A stretch of 64,000 nucleotides of DNA from CAYWNK01 sp964459495 (GTDB lineage Bacteria; Planctomycetota; UBA1135; GCA-002686595). Shown here piece after piece: positions 1-8,050 of this stretch. The stretch lies in contig CAYWNK010000007.1 of the NCBI GenBank assembly GCA_964459495.1, forward strand, positions 1-64,000. Reading direction: 5' to 3'. Both the position numbers and the translations under genes were made by a program. The notes under the pieces were generated by a model that made no database searches, was not told the DNA's origin, and worked only from the letters and a program-made list of their open reading frames with translations. Each line of letters begins with the position of its first letter. The stretch's first letter is position 1.

Positions 1-56
1 CCCAACAGCCCCGCGCCGCCTCCGCGATCCCACCCTGCGTCGCCCGCGTCGCCCAC

Positions 57-947
57 TTGGGCCTCCCCGCGCTCGGACTGCTGCTCGGATCCATGGCCGG
101 CTGCCTGGGACCAGAGGTCGACTCGGACGGGTCCATCAAGCCGGCGCGGGTCACTCTGTTTCAGAACCGCGAGTACACCGTGTCGGAGCGCAAATACCTC
201 CTCAGCGCCCACCGCCCCACGTACTTCCTGGCGACGCACAACACGAAGTTCGATCCATCGATTTATGAGCCCAACCCCATCTTCGATGCGCGAGGTGCGG
301 AGAAGGAGGAGGTCAAGTACCAGATCAGCATGAAGTTCCCGGTCTGGCAGAACCTGTTTGGACCCCGGACAGACCTGTACGCCGGTTACACGCAGCAGGC
401 GTACTGGCAGATCTTCACCGACAGCAACGGACTCAGCCGGCCCTTTCGTGAGGTGAACCATGAGCCCGAGCTCTTCCTCAGGCACTACCTCGGGACCGAG
501 GTCGCAGGGGGCGGAATCGTCGAGGGCGTGGACGTTGGGCTCGTTCACCAATCCAACGGTCAGGTCGAGGAGCTATCCCGATCGTGGAACCGCCTCATGG
601 GCCGGGTGGCCGTCGACTACGGGGACCTCGACTTCGTCGGCAGGCTCTGGTTCCGCATCCCTGAATCGGACGAAGAGGACGAGAACCCCAACGAGTACCG
701 CTTCCTCGGCTACGGCGACCTGCGCGCCATCTACTCCAAGGACGAACACACCTTGACCGCCATGGTGCGCCCGGCCACCGAGGCCGTCTCGTTCGAGCTG
801 ACCTGGAGCTATCCCATCGGGGACACGCTCCGCGTCTTCGCCCAGTGGTTCAACGGCTATGGGGAGAATCTCTTCGAGTACGAGGAGCAGAGCAACCGCT
901 TCGGCATCGGAATCGCGGTCACCGACTGGCTGGTCGGCAACCGCTAG
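57..947 (+). CDS. pldA: Outer-membrane phospholipase A (OMPLA/PldA-like)
   Basis: This is a phospholipase A1/A2 of the OMPLA family, a beta-barrel esterase that hydrolyses phospholipids in the outer membrane. The diagnostic block HQSNG gives His164 and Ser166. Asn178, in RSWNR, lies exactly 12 residues after the serine, matching the His/Ser/Asn triad of the E. coli enzyme. The upstream motifs YTQQAYWQ and NHEPELFL are also family signatures. At 296 residues the length is normal. The start is uncertain: TTG at 57 is the first possible start in the window, but the frame stays open to the left edge, so the true start may lie outside. The N-terminus looks like a signal peptide ending in SMAGC, a possible lipobox, which would be unusual for this family. 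A decayed cytochrome gene follows immediately. Confidence 0.88.
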   Translation: MGLPALGLLLGSMAGCLGPEVDSDGSIKPARVTLFQNREYTVSERKYLLSAHRPTYFLATHNTKFDPSIYEPNPIFDARGAEKEEVKYQISMKFPVWQNLFGPRTDLYAGYTQQAYWQIFTDSNGLSRPFREVNHEPELFLRHYLGTEVAGGGIVEGVDVGLVHQSNGQVEELSRSWNRLMGRVAVDYGDLDFVGRLWFRIPESDEEDENPNEYRFLGYGDLRAIYSKDEHTLTAMVRPATEAVSFELTWSYPIGDTLRVFAQWFNGYGENLFEYEEQSNRFGIGIAVTDWLVGNR

Positions 948-989
948 CGCCCAGCCGTCATCAGGATTCGCGCGAGTGCTTCGAAGCAC

Positions 990-1863
990 CGTCATCGTCC
1001 CAATCGGCTTGCTCTCCGCCGAGCGGAGCGACCGATGCCTGGGATCTGGGTACCGGGCGCAGCGGCGGGGAGATCATCCCGCGAAACAGCCCACCGATTC
1101 TCAATGGTCACCTGCTGAACAGCGTCTCTTGGGACGGGCGCGTCGAGCGCCTGGCCGGCGGAAACCTGCGCGTGCCCACGGGTAGCCTGCCGGCGGCTAT
1201 CGAAGACGCCTTTTCGCCAGGCCTCGAGCTCCTCGCTGCCCAAGCCTTGTTTCCGCCCACAATCCCCGCCGAGATGCGTGGCAACCCTGGAGACAACACC
1301 ATCGCCGACCTCATCGATGAGAACGACATCTAGGCGGCCCTGCCCCATCGCGTGCTGTCCTGCACCGGCTACACGGCGGCCTTGATTTCTTCGGCCAAGC
1401 CTTCTGTTCCGATTGCCACGCAGGCAGCACCTTCGGCGGAGAGGGTTTCCAGAACATCGGCATGCCCCAACTCGGACCCGGCCTCGGCGACGGCCCGCTG
1501 GGGACCGATGACTTCGGCCGGGAGCAGGTCACCGGCATCGGCAGCAACCGCTACCAGTTCCGGACGCCAATGCTGCTGAATGTGGAGCTCACCGCTCCCT
1601 ACGGGCATGCCGGCCAATACTCGACGCTGGTCTCCCAGGTGAACCACTACTGGAACCCGACGGATCGGCTGAACGACTACGCCCAATGCAAGAACCCAGC
1701 CGCCCCCGAAAACACAGCGAAGTGCGGATGGGTTCAGATCACGCTGTCCTCGCGTAGACCGCAGACCCGAAACGCGGGGCGCGCGGCCTGGCACTTTCGC
1801 CGGACCGCGCGCCTCTGCCTTGCGGACGAAGGAAACGCCCGCTCAGCCTGGGATCGAGCCTAG
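990..1863 (+). pseudogene. Di-haem cytochrome c peroxidase (MauG/CcpA family), decayed remnant
   Basis: Two pieces of a di-haem cytochrome c peroxidase lie in different frames. The first (about 990-1330) contains RNSPPILN, WDGRVERLAGG and GLELLAAQALFPPT, family hallmarks between the two haem sites. It ends at an in-frame TAG (1331-1333), where the family usually has Trp (ENDI-stop-AALPHRVL...GY). The second piece, in another frame from about 1380, carries the haem-binding CSDCH, then FQNIGMPQLGPG, FRTPMLLNV and APYGHAGQYSTL. The first CxxCH site expected at the N-terminus is missing, roughly 70-100 residues between the pieces are missing, and the C-terminus is not recognisable. A nonsense change, an internal deletion with frameshift, and 5' loss together make this a pseudogene rather than a sequencing slip. 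Confidence 0.8.
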
Positions 1864-2996
1864 CGGCCGGTGTTGGCCATGGCGGCTTCGACCAGCTTCT
1901 CGGCGACCTTCGTCGCCTCATCACCATCGTGACCGCGGTAGTGGATCTTGCCGTCGGTATCGAGGATGACAATCGTCGGCCAGCCCTCGATCACCCAGGT
2001 TTCGGAGATCGTGTCCTGACCTTCGACTGAGTTCTGGAAGCTACGCCAGGTCAGGTTCTTTTCCTTGACTGCGGTGCGCGCCTTCTCGAGTTCGTCACTG
2101 TTGACTCCGATCAGCGCGAAGGGCTTGTCGGACATTTCTTTCACGAGCGACCGCTCGTGGGGGTACATGGCCCGGCAGGGGGGTCACCAGTCGCCCCAGA
2201 AGTCGAGAAAGACCACCTTGCCGCGGTAGTCCGACAGCTTGAACCCTACGCCGTCGAGGTCGACACCTGCGATGTCAGGTGCGATGCAGCCGACCCCGTA
2301 GGACTCGATCACCCGCAGGAAGGTATCGACTGCTGCGCTGAAGTCGGGGTCGCCAATGTCCGTGGCGGCGGCCTGCAGATCGGCCTTCATCTTGGCGAAT
2401 TCCGGAGACTTGCGATCAGCCTCGGACATGAGCGGATCGACCCGCTTGAGCATCGCGTGGCCGCGCAGGGCCGGAATCGTGGTGCCCTGCTCGATCTTGA
2501 GCAGGATCGCCGCGGCCTTCTCCGCGTCGGGAACCATGTACTCCATGTATGGAACGAGATCCAGCAGCGCACTCAGTTTCGGACTGGCCACGTGCTTGTC
2601 CGCGAGGAGCGTCAGAATCCCCGTCGCCCCGTCGGTGTTGCCCGCGTCGCTTTGGAGTACCCAGACGAGGATCTCCGGAGCCAGCTCCGGTCCAGCCCCG
2701 TCAGCGATCTTGAGCGCTCGTTCCCGGAAGACGCCGAAGTCGAGGGGCTGGAAACTGAATTCCTCCCCGGCCTCCTTGGCGGCCATGGAAAGGTCACGCT
2801 GCTTGAGCTGCCATGCTTTCTTGGCCTCTTCCGCCTCGCCTTTCAGGGTATCGAAGCTCGCTTGAGCGTCCTGCGCAGGCTTTGCCGGCGCCTCGGCCCC
2901 CTGGCCATCTTGTTGGCTCGCGTAGACGGACGGCGGGTAGGCCATCCAGAGCGCGAGCGAAGCGACAGCAGCCGCTCCTATGGAATATCTGATCAT
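1860..2996 (-). CDS. TlpA-like thiol-disulfide protein with in-frame UGA at the redox Cys (candidate selenoprotein)
   Basis: This is a secreted redoxin of 378 residues if UGA is read through. It has an N-terminal signal peptide (about residues 1-26), an alpha-helical N-terminal region of about 200 residues without a recognised fold, and a C-terminal thioredoxin/TlpA domain (about 240-378). The active site reads DFWGDW-UGA-PPCRAMYPHE: TGA (2184-2186) sits exactly where homologs have the first Cys of WCxxC, and the second Cys (274) is kept. The frame continues intact for 107 codons through GWPTIVILDTDG, the cis-Pro region. A perfect hairpin lies 25-42 nt after the UGA. Translation restart at Met277 would yield a fragment without the redox pair. 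A selenocysteine enzyme (UPPC) that reduces or isomerises disulfides in the periplasm is the best reading. The alternative is a simple nonsense mutation. Confidence 0.78.
2142..2159 (-). promoter_or_regulatory. Candidate bacterial SECIS hairpin
   Basis: On the minus strand CACGAGC-GGTC-GCTCGTG forms a perfect 7-bp stem with a GGUC tetraloop. The loop begins 32 nt after the in-frame UGA at 2184-2186. Bacterial SECIS elements are short stems a few tens of nucleotides 3' of the UGA, with a G at the start of a small apical loop, and this hairpin fits on all counts. It lies within the coding region, as bacterial SECIS elements do. The assignment is inference; no selA/selB/selC/selD gene is in the window. 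Confidence 0.65.
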
Positions 2997-3032
2997 GTTC
3001 CGAGCCTACACGAAGGCTCCAGATTCACGTTT

Positions 3033-3082
3033 CCGAACCATGGGGGGGGCCAAGCAAGGGGCGAACTGGCCCCATGGTCCGG
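3033..3082 (-). terminator. Hairpin between two leftward genes, probable terminator
   Basis: An inverted repeat pairs CCGAACCATGGGG (3033-3045) with CCCCATGGTCCGG (3070-3082), with 12 of 13 positions matching. It lies just after the stop of the PQQ-like gene (3095) and upstream of the TlpA-like gene, both leftward. There is no T-run, so it could also be a regulatory stem in the TlpA leader. Confidence 0.4.
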
Positions 3083-3094
3083 AATGCGGGACGC

Positions 3095-4411
3095 CTACTT
3101 CCCGGGCTCCGACCAGCGGAACGCGTGCAGGGAGTTCTGTTCGCGCACGAACACATGCTCGCCCGCAGCGGCCAGGTGTGCCCAAGTTTGTCCCTCGACC
3201 AGCTGGACTTCACCCAGCACCTCGAAGGCCTCGGGCGTCGCGCGCACCATGCGTAGCAGGCCGGACTCGGAAAGGGCCAAGATCCGATCCCCCTGGGCGA
3301 TCAACGACATGTATTCGTCGCCGGTGGGCTCGGAGATGTAGCCCCCGTCCCCATCGTCGAGCGGGATGCTCGCGAAACGATTGCTGCGCAGGAAGAGGTA
3401 GGCGTGGCCGCCTGCCATCACAGGCGAGGTCATGTAGCCCTGGGCACGGTGCTGCCAGGCGCTGCTCGCTTCGAACCCTTCATCGGTCTTGGTGAGATCG
3501 ATCCGCTGGGCACGACCCCCGTAGGTTGCCGTGAAGAAACCGTCGCCCACCGGCAGAGGTGTGAGGATATTCATGCCGCGGAAGGCCTTCACGTCGAAGG
3601 TCCACAGGACCTCGCCGTCCGCGGGGTTGAGCCCGGCCAGCTGAGTGCGCGTTTGGATCACGAGCTGCTGCTCCCCGTGGACTTCGGCCAGGATGGGCGA
3701 CGAGAAAGCGCTGTCCATGCCGCCCCCGCTAGCCATCGAGCGCCAGATGGTCTTGCCGCTGTGCTTGTCGATCTTCTCGATGGCGGCACCGGCCTGGATA
3801 TAGAGCGCGTCCCCGTCCACCAGCGGCGAACACACCAGCCCGAACTGCGGGCGGCTGACCCCGTGCCGGTCGGCGAAGTCCACCTGCCAGCGCAGCTCGC
3901 CCGTCTCCACGTCGAGGCACACCAGCACGTCGAGCATGCCCCCGACATACAGGCTCGACCCGTCGCAGGCGGGCGTCGAGCGAACCCAGGATCCGTTCTT
4001 GGCCGCAAAGAAGGGCACCTCCATCGCACCCTCCCAGCGAGCGACCCAGAGTTGCTTGCCGGTGGATCGGTCGTAGGCTCGCACGACCTCCTCATCCTCG
4101 TCGTAGGTGGCCACCGTGAAGACCCGGTCGCCGCACACGATCGGCGTCGCGTAGCTGTCGCCTAGTTCATCCACCGACCACAGGGGCTCGAGGGAACCGT
4201 CCTGCAGGCCGGCGGGCCAGCTGGGCCCAGCGAACTGGCCGTCGCGGTCAGGGCCCCGCCACTGGGCCCAGTCGCTGGTACCCGCCGTGGGCTCGGCTGC
4301 AAGGGGAGCTCCAGCCGCACCCGACGGCCCCTGAGCGCTCCCCCGGGACGGGACAACGTCCTGCAGCTGGGCCTGGGTGAGCAGAAGGGCGATGAGGGAC
4401 GAAGCGATCAT
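3095..4411 (-). CDS. Secreted PQQ-binding-like beta-propeller protein (BamB-like fold)
   Basis: This 438-residue protein has a signal peptide (MIASSLIALLLTQAQ) and then a beta-propeller built from PQQ/BamB-type blades, seen as repeats of the kind LYVGGMLDVLVCLDVETGELRW and LAGLNPADGEVLWTFD. The opening WAQWRGPDRDGQ is typical of propeller proteins abundant in Planctomycetota. Such proteins are extracytoplasmic scaffolds or quinoprotein-like enzymes. No catalytic Ca/PQQ ligand set could be recognised here, so an enzymatic role is not claimed. The start at 4411 was chosen because it places the signal peptide at the N-terminus; the longer open frame upstream has no such feature. No Shine-Dalgarno sequence is visible. 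It is divergent from the flavoenzyme gene at 4542. Confidence 0.8.
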   Translation of the reverse strand: MIASSLIALLLTQAQLQDVVPSRGSAQGPSGAAGAPLAAEPTAGTSDWAQWRGPDRDGQFAGPSWPAGLQDGSLEPLWSVDELGDSYATPIVCGDRVFTVATYDEDEEVVRAYDRSTGKQLWVARWEGAMEVPFFAAKNGSWVRSTPACDGSSLYVGGMLDVLVCLDVETGELRWQVDFADRHGVSRPQFGLVCSPLVDGDALYIQAGAAIEKIDKHSGKTIWRSMASGGGMDSAFSSPILAEVHGEQQLVIQTRTQLAGLNPADGEVLWTFDVKAFRGMNILTPLPVGDGFFTATYGGRAQRIDLTKTDEGFEASSAWQHRAQGYMTSPVMAGGHAYLFLRSNRFASIPLDDGDGGYISEPTGDEYMSLIAQGDRILALSESGLLRMVRATPEAFEVLGEVQLVEGQTWAHLAAAGEHVFVREQNSLHAFRWSEPGK

Positions 4412-4541
4412 GGGAGGAGAAGAGGGGACGCGGGGGATCGATTGGACAATCGCTCCCGGGGGGCCCGTGGATGCGACCTGCGCCAAATCCACGGACCCGC
4501 CGCGCTTGCCTAGGCTCGGGACCGGTGGTCATAGTGACCCC

Positions 4542-5669
4542 ATGGCCGAGCGGCAGGTGGTGGTGGTGGGCGCAGGGGCCCTGGGCGGTTGGACCGCCCT
4601 GGAGTGCCTGCGGGGTGGGGCGCAGGTGACCCTGGTCGACGCCTGGGAGCCCGGGCACAGCCGCGCCAGCTCGGGTGGCGACACCCGCGTCATCCGGCAT
4701 GGCTACGGGCCTGAAGGCATCTACGTGGGCCTGGTCCAGCGCGCCCTGGCGGCCTGGCGGCGCGCACCCGAAGACCTGGGGGAGGCGCTGCTCGACGAGA
4801 CCGGGGTGCTGTGGCTGGTCCAAGAGGACGAAGCATTCGAGGTCGAGTCCATGGACCAGATGGGCCGCGCCGGCGTGCCGGTGGAGCGCCTGGAGCGGGG
4901 CGAACTCGCCCGCCGTTGGCCCCAGGTGAACCTCAGCGGCGTGCGCTGGGCCCTGCACGAGCCCCACGCCGGCGCCCTGTCCGCACGGCAGGCCTGCCGC
5001 GCCGTCGCGCGCGCGTTCCAGGCCGGCGGCGGTCGACTGGTGCGGGGCCACGCGCTGCCGATCGATCCCGCCTCCGGCCCCATCACAAGCCTGCGCCTGT
5101 CGGACGGCTCCACCCTGCGAGCCGACCGCTTCGTGCTCGCCCCCGGCCCCTGGGCGGCAGCCCTGCTGCCGAAAACCCTGGCGCCGCTGCTCAGCGTCAC
5201 CCGCCAGGAGGTCTTTACCTTTGGCACGCCGCCTGGCGACACGGCCCACCACGCGCGCGCCCTGCCCGTCTGGGCCGACCACTCCGAGCACTTCTGGTAC
5301 GGCATCCCCGGCAACAGGGACCGCGGCTTCAAGCTCGGTCGGGACACGCTGGGCCCGGTCGTCGATCCGACCACGATGGAGCGCACGCCCGGACCGGATG
5401 AGCTCGCAGCTGTGCGCGCCTACCTCGCCCTGCGCTTCCCCGGGATGGCGGGCGCGCCGCTGCTCGAGTCGCGCGTCTGTCAGTACACCAACACGCCCGA
5501 CCGGCAGCCGATCCTCAGCCCGCTGCCCGGCTCGCCACAGGTTGCGCTCGCAGCCGGCGGCTCCGGCCATGCCTTCAAGTTGGGGCCCGCCCTGGGCGCG
5601 GATCTCGCGGCGTGGGCGCTGCGGGATGCGCCGCTCGACCCCTTCTTTACCGTCGATCGCTTTGCCTAA
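4542..5669 (+). CDS. FAD-dependent amine oxidase of the monomeric sarcosine oxidase (MSOX/DAO) family
   Basis: This 375-residue flavoenzyme probably oxidises a secondary or N-methylated amino acid with FAD, releasing hydrogen peroxide. The N-terminus has the dinucleotide-binding stretch VVVVGAGALGG followed by the MSOX signature SSGGDTRVIRHGY. Near the C-terminus is VCQYTNTPDRQPI, where Cys313 corresponds to the residue that binds FAD covalently in sarcosine oxidase, then GGSGHAFKLGP. ATG 4542 places the Rossmann motif at the very N-terminus, as in relatives. Substrate (sarcosine, N-methyltryptophan, pipecolate) cannot be assigned from sequence. A hairpin terminator follows the stop. Confidence 0.85.
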   Translation: MAERQVVVVGAGALGGWTALECLRGGAQVTLVDAWEPGHSRASSGGDTRVIRHGYGPEGIYVGLVQRALAAWRRAPEDLGEALLDETGVLWLVQEDEAFEVESMDQMGRAGVPVERLERGELARRWPQVNLSGVRWALHEPHAGALSARQACRAVARAFQAGGGRLVRGHALPIDPASGPITSLRLSDGSTLRADRFVLAPGPWAAALLPKTLAPLLSVTRQEVFTFGTPPGDTAHHARALPVWADHSEHFWYGIPGNRDRGFKLGRDTLGPVVDPTTMERTPGPDELAAVRAYLALRFPGMAGAPLLESRVCQYTNTPDRQPILSPLPGSPQVALAAGGSGHAFKLGPALGADLAAWALRDAPLDPFFTVDRFA

Positions 5670-5734
5670 CGGCGAGTCCGGGCTAGCTCCATTCGCGGAT
5701 TCTGGCAACGCAGAGTCGGGTCGAATCAGCCGGG

Positions 5735-5754
5735 CCTCGCCTGCGCGGGGTTTT
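5735..5754 (+). terminator. Intrinsic terminator after the flavoenzyme gene
   Basis: CCTCGC (5735-5740), loop CTGC, GCGGGG (5745-5750), then TTTT. This is a 6-bp GC stem (one G-T pair) with a short T-tract, located between the convergent genes ending at 5669 and 5766 and oriented for the plus-strand gene. Confidence 0.5.
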
Positions 5755-5765
5755 CGGCCGGGCCT

Positions 5766-6800
5766 CTAGAAGCTCGTGACCACCTGTACGCCGCCGCTGC
5801 CGTAGTTGCCCATGCCCATCAATGCGGCCGGCAGCTCGTCCAAAGCCAGCTCGCCGCCGAGCAGCAGCGATGGATCGACGCGACCGCTGGTCACGAGCTC
5901 CAGCACCTCGGGGTAGCGCTCCGCGGCCAGCCCATGGCTGCCGAAGATCTCGAGCTCGCGCCCGATCACCGCGTCCATCGGCATGGGCGTCGCGCCGCCC
6001 GGCAAGAGGCCAACCTGCACATGGGTGCCCTGCTTGCGTAGACCGAGCACCGAATTCACCGCGCAGACCGGGGACCCAAGCGCATCGAGGGACACGTGCG
6101 CGCCGCCGCCTGTCATCTCCTGAATCGCGCCCGGCACATCGTCTACCCCGCGCGTATCCAGGGTCAGCTCCGCGCCCAGCTTCCTCGACAGATCCAAGGT
6201 CCCCGCATCGATGTCGACCGCGAGTACGCGAGCACCCAAAGCCGCCGCGATCTGGACAGCTGACAGCCCCACGCCCCCGCAGCCATGCACAGCCACCCAC
6301 TCATCGGCGGTCGCGCGCCCCTGGTCGACCACCGCCCGATAGGCCGTGACGTAGCGACAGCCCAAGATCGCGGCAACAGGGTCGGACACCTCGTCGGGCA
6401 GGCGCACCAAGTTCGTCTCAGCATAGGGAATCGCCACGTGTTGGGCGAATGACCCAAACGCCGTAAAGCCCGGCTGAAAGTGCAGATCGCAGATCTGCGT
6501 CTGCCCAGCCGTGCACGTGTCGCACATCCCGCAGCCGCAGCAAAACGGCAGCGTGACCCGCTCTCCCAGCGACCATCCGCCCACATCCTTGCCGATGGCA
6601 GCGATCACCCCCGCCAGCTCGTGTCCGGGTACGTGCGGCAGGACGATGTCGGGATCCGTCCCTTGCCAGCCGTGGTAGTCGCTGCGACACAAACCCGACG
6701 CCCGCACCTCGATCACGACCCCATCGTCGGGCGGAACCGGATCGGCAACATTTTGAATCGAAATCGGGCCTCGAAAAGCGGAGTAGTGGGCAGCGCGCAT
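5766..6800 (-). CDS. Zinc-dependent medium-chain alcohol dehydrogenase
   Basis: This is an NAD(P)-dependent alcohol/polyol dehydrogenase of the MDR superfamily, 344 residues, which is normal. Catalytic zinc ligands are Cys38 (GLCRSDYHGW) and His60-Glu61 (VPGHE). The structural zinc site is Cys90, Cys93, Cys96 and Cys104. The nucleotide-binding fold shows HGCGGVGLSAVQ, with an acidic residue at the end of beta-2 (LAVDID) favouring NAD+. The start at 6800 gives the usual MRAAHYSAF beginning; upstream open frame has no homology features. It is divergent from the SGNH-type gene at 6845, with only 44 bp between the start codons, so the two promoters must be very compact or overlap. Confidence 0.9.
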   Translation of the reverse strand: MRAAHYSAFRGPISIQNVADPVPPDDGVVIEVRASGLCRSDYHGWQGTDPDIVLPHVPGHELAGVIAAIGKDVGGWSLGERVTLPFCCGCGMCDTCTAGQTQICDLHFQPGFTAFGSFAQHVAIPYAETNLVRLPDEVSDPVAAILGCRYVTAYRAVVDQGRATADEWVAVHGCGGVGLSAVQIAAALGARVLAVDIDAGTLDLSRKLGAELTLDTRGVDDVPGAIQEMTGGGAHVSLDALGSPVCAVNSVLGLRKQGTHVQVGLLPGGATPMPMDAVIGRELEIFGSHGLAAERYPEVLELVTSGRVDPSLLLGGELALDELPAALMGMGNYGSGGVQVVTSF

Positions 6801-6844
6801 GCTGGCAGTATGACGCGCCCCGGCCATCCGCGTTAACCTCGGGC

Positions 6845-8050
6845 ATGGACTCTGCGCAGCCTGGCCCCAAGCCCCGTGCGAAACGCCGGCGGCTGCGCGG
6901 CCTGCTGGTCGCGCTAGGAGTTCTTGCGGCGCTGGACCAGGGGCTCCACCGGATCGCCTTCCGGGACGGCTTCTTCCGCCAGGTGCGCGTTGCGCCGTTC
7001 GACCCACCCCTGTTTTCCGAGGTCCAGTTCCAGGCGATCGAAGGCCTACGCGCTGAGGCCCGAGGCAGGGTGGACGACGAACGCGTGACCAGTTTCGACC
7101 CCGACCTTGGCTGGAACCTGATCCCGGCGGCCGGGACGAAGGAGAATGAGGTCGACGCCGAGGGTGCCCGAAGGGATGAGCACGCAGCGGCTAACGCACG
7201 GATTCTCGCCTACGGCTGCTCGTACACCTACGGCTCCGAGGTCCAGCCCAAGGAAACCTGGCCCAATCAGCTGTCTGGCCTCCTCGAAGACACGCGCGTG
7301 GTGAACCTCGGCGTACCCGGCTACGGGGTCGACCAGGCGCTGCTGCGCTTTTACCGGCAACAGCTCAAGGCCAGCGAGGTCTGGCTCTGCTACCTCCCCT
7401 TTGCCTCAACACGGGCCGTGGTGCAGTACCGGCCCGTGCTTCGGCACTACTCCTCCACGGTCGCCTTCAAGCCGCGCTTTACCCTCGACGCCGCAGGCGG
7501 TCTCGAGCTCCAAGCTCAGCCCGCGCGCACCCCGACCGAGCGCCTGGAACTCGTGCTGGACTCGCGCCGGTTTGTGGACGCCGTCGGTTCCACCGACGCC
7601 TACGTGCGCGACCTCCCCGCGGCCTTCGGCCCCATGGGCAGCCACTGGTCCCACCACTCGGGACTGGGGCGCGCCGCCCTTACCCTCCTCGACCGGCGCC
7701 GGCCCGATCCCCTGCGACGGCTCGCTCGAACAGATGATGAGGCGCGTCTTGTGGTCACCGCCATCGGCCAGCGAATGGCTGCCGAGGCCGCCAAGCGTGG
7801 CATGCGCTTCCGCATCCTCGTGCTCCCCAGCCAGGCGGGTCTTGCCGAATGCGCCACGGCAGGAACTGCCCCTTGGCAGAGCATCGTCGACGAATGGCGC
7901 GCTGCGGGCCTCGAGGTCTTCGACATGGCGGAGGCGGTCGAGAGCGTGGACACGATGCTCGAAGAGAAACACTGGATGCCGGGCGGTCACTACTCTCCGC
8001 TAGGCAACAGCCTGGTGGCGGCAGCGATCGCCGAAGAGCTGCGCGAATGA
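6845..8050 (+). CDS. Membrane-anchored SGNH/GDSL-like hydrolase-fold protein
   Basis: This 401-residue protein has a basic N-terminus and one membrane helix (about residues 18-32), followed by an SGNH-type domain. Block I is degenerate but recognisable: YGCSYTYGSEV (Ser126), then the partner block NLGVPGYGVDQALLRF. The C-terminal KHWMPGGHYSPLGNSLVA matches the block holding the catalytic His. Proteins of this sort act on acyl or acetyl groups of extracytoplasmic glycans or lipids; the substrate is unknown. Its stop overlaps the start of the 2OG oxygenase by ATGA, so the two are co-translated. Confidence 0.7.
   Translation: MDSAQPGPKPRAKRRRLRGLLVALGVLAALDQGLHRIAFRDGFFRQVRVAPFDPPLFSEVQFQAIEGLRAEARGRVDDERVTSFDPDLGWNLIPAAGTKENEVDAEGARRDEHAAANARILAYGCSYTYGSEVQPKETWPNQLSGLLEDTRVVNLGVPGYGVDQALLRFYRQQLKASEVWLCYLPFASTRAVVQYRPVLRHYSSTVAFKPRFTLDAAGGLELQAQPARTPTERLELVLDSRRFVDAVGSTDAYVRDLPAAFGPMGSHWSHHSGLGRAALTLLDRRRPDPLRRLARTDDEARLVVTAIGQRMAAEAAKRGMRFRILVLPSQAGLAECATAGTAPWQSIVDEWRAAGLEVFDMAEAVESVDTMLEEKHWMPGGHYSPLGNSLVAAAIAEELRE

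Noticed and set aside
2166..2168. Restart ATG at Met277 as an independent short gene after the UGA
   Set aside because: The product would lack the redox pair and signal peptide, and no ribosome-binding site precedes it; a single UGA-read gene fits better.
2157..3341. Long plus-strand open frame across the TlpA-like gene
   Set aside because: It lies antisense to the redoxin and into the PQQ gene; it has no motif or signal peptide. GC-rich antisense frames are commonly open.
4248..5708. 486-residue minus-strand open frame over the flavoenzyme gene
   Set aside because: The plus-strand protein has clear FAD-enzyme motifs; the antisense frame has low-complexity Gly/Arg-rich sequence.
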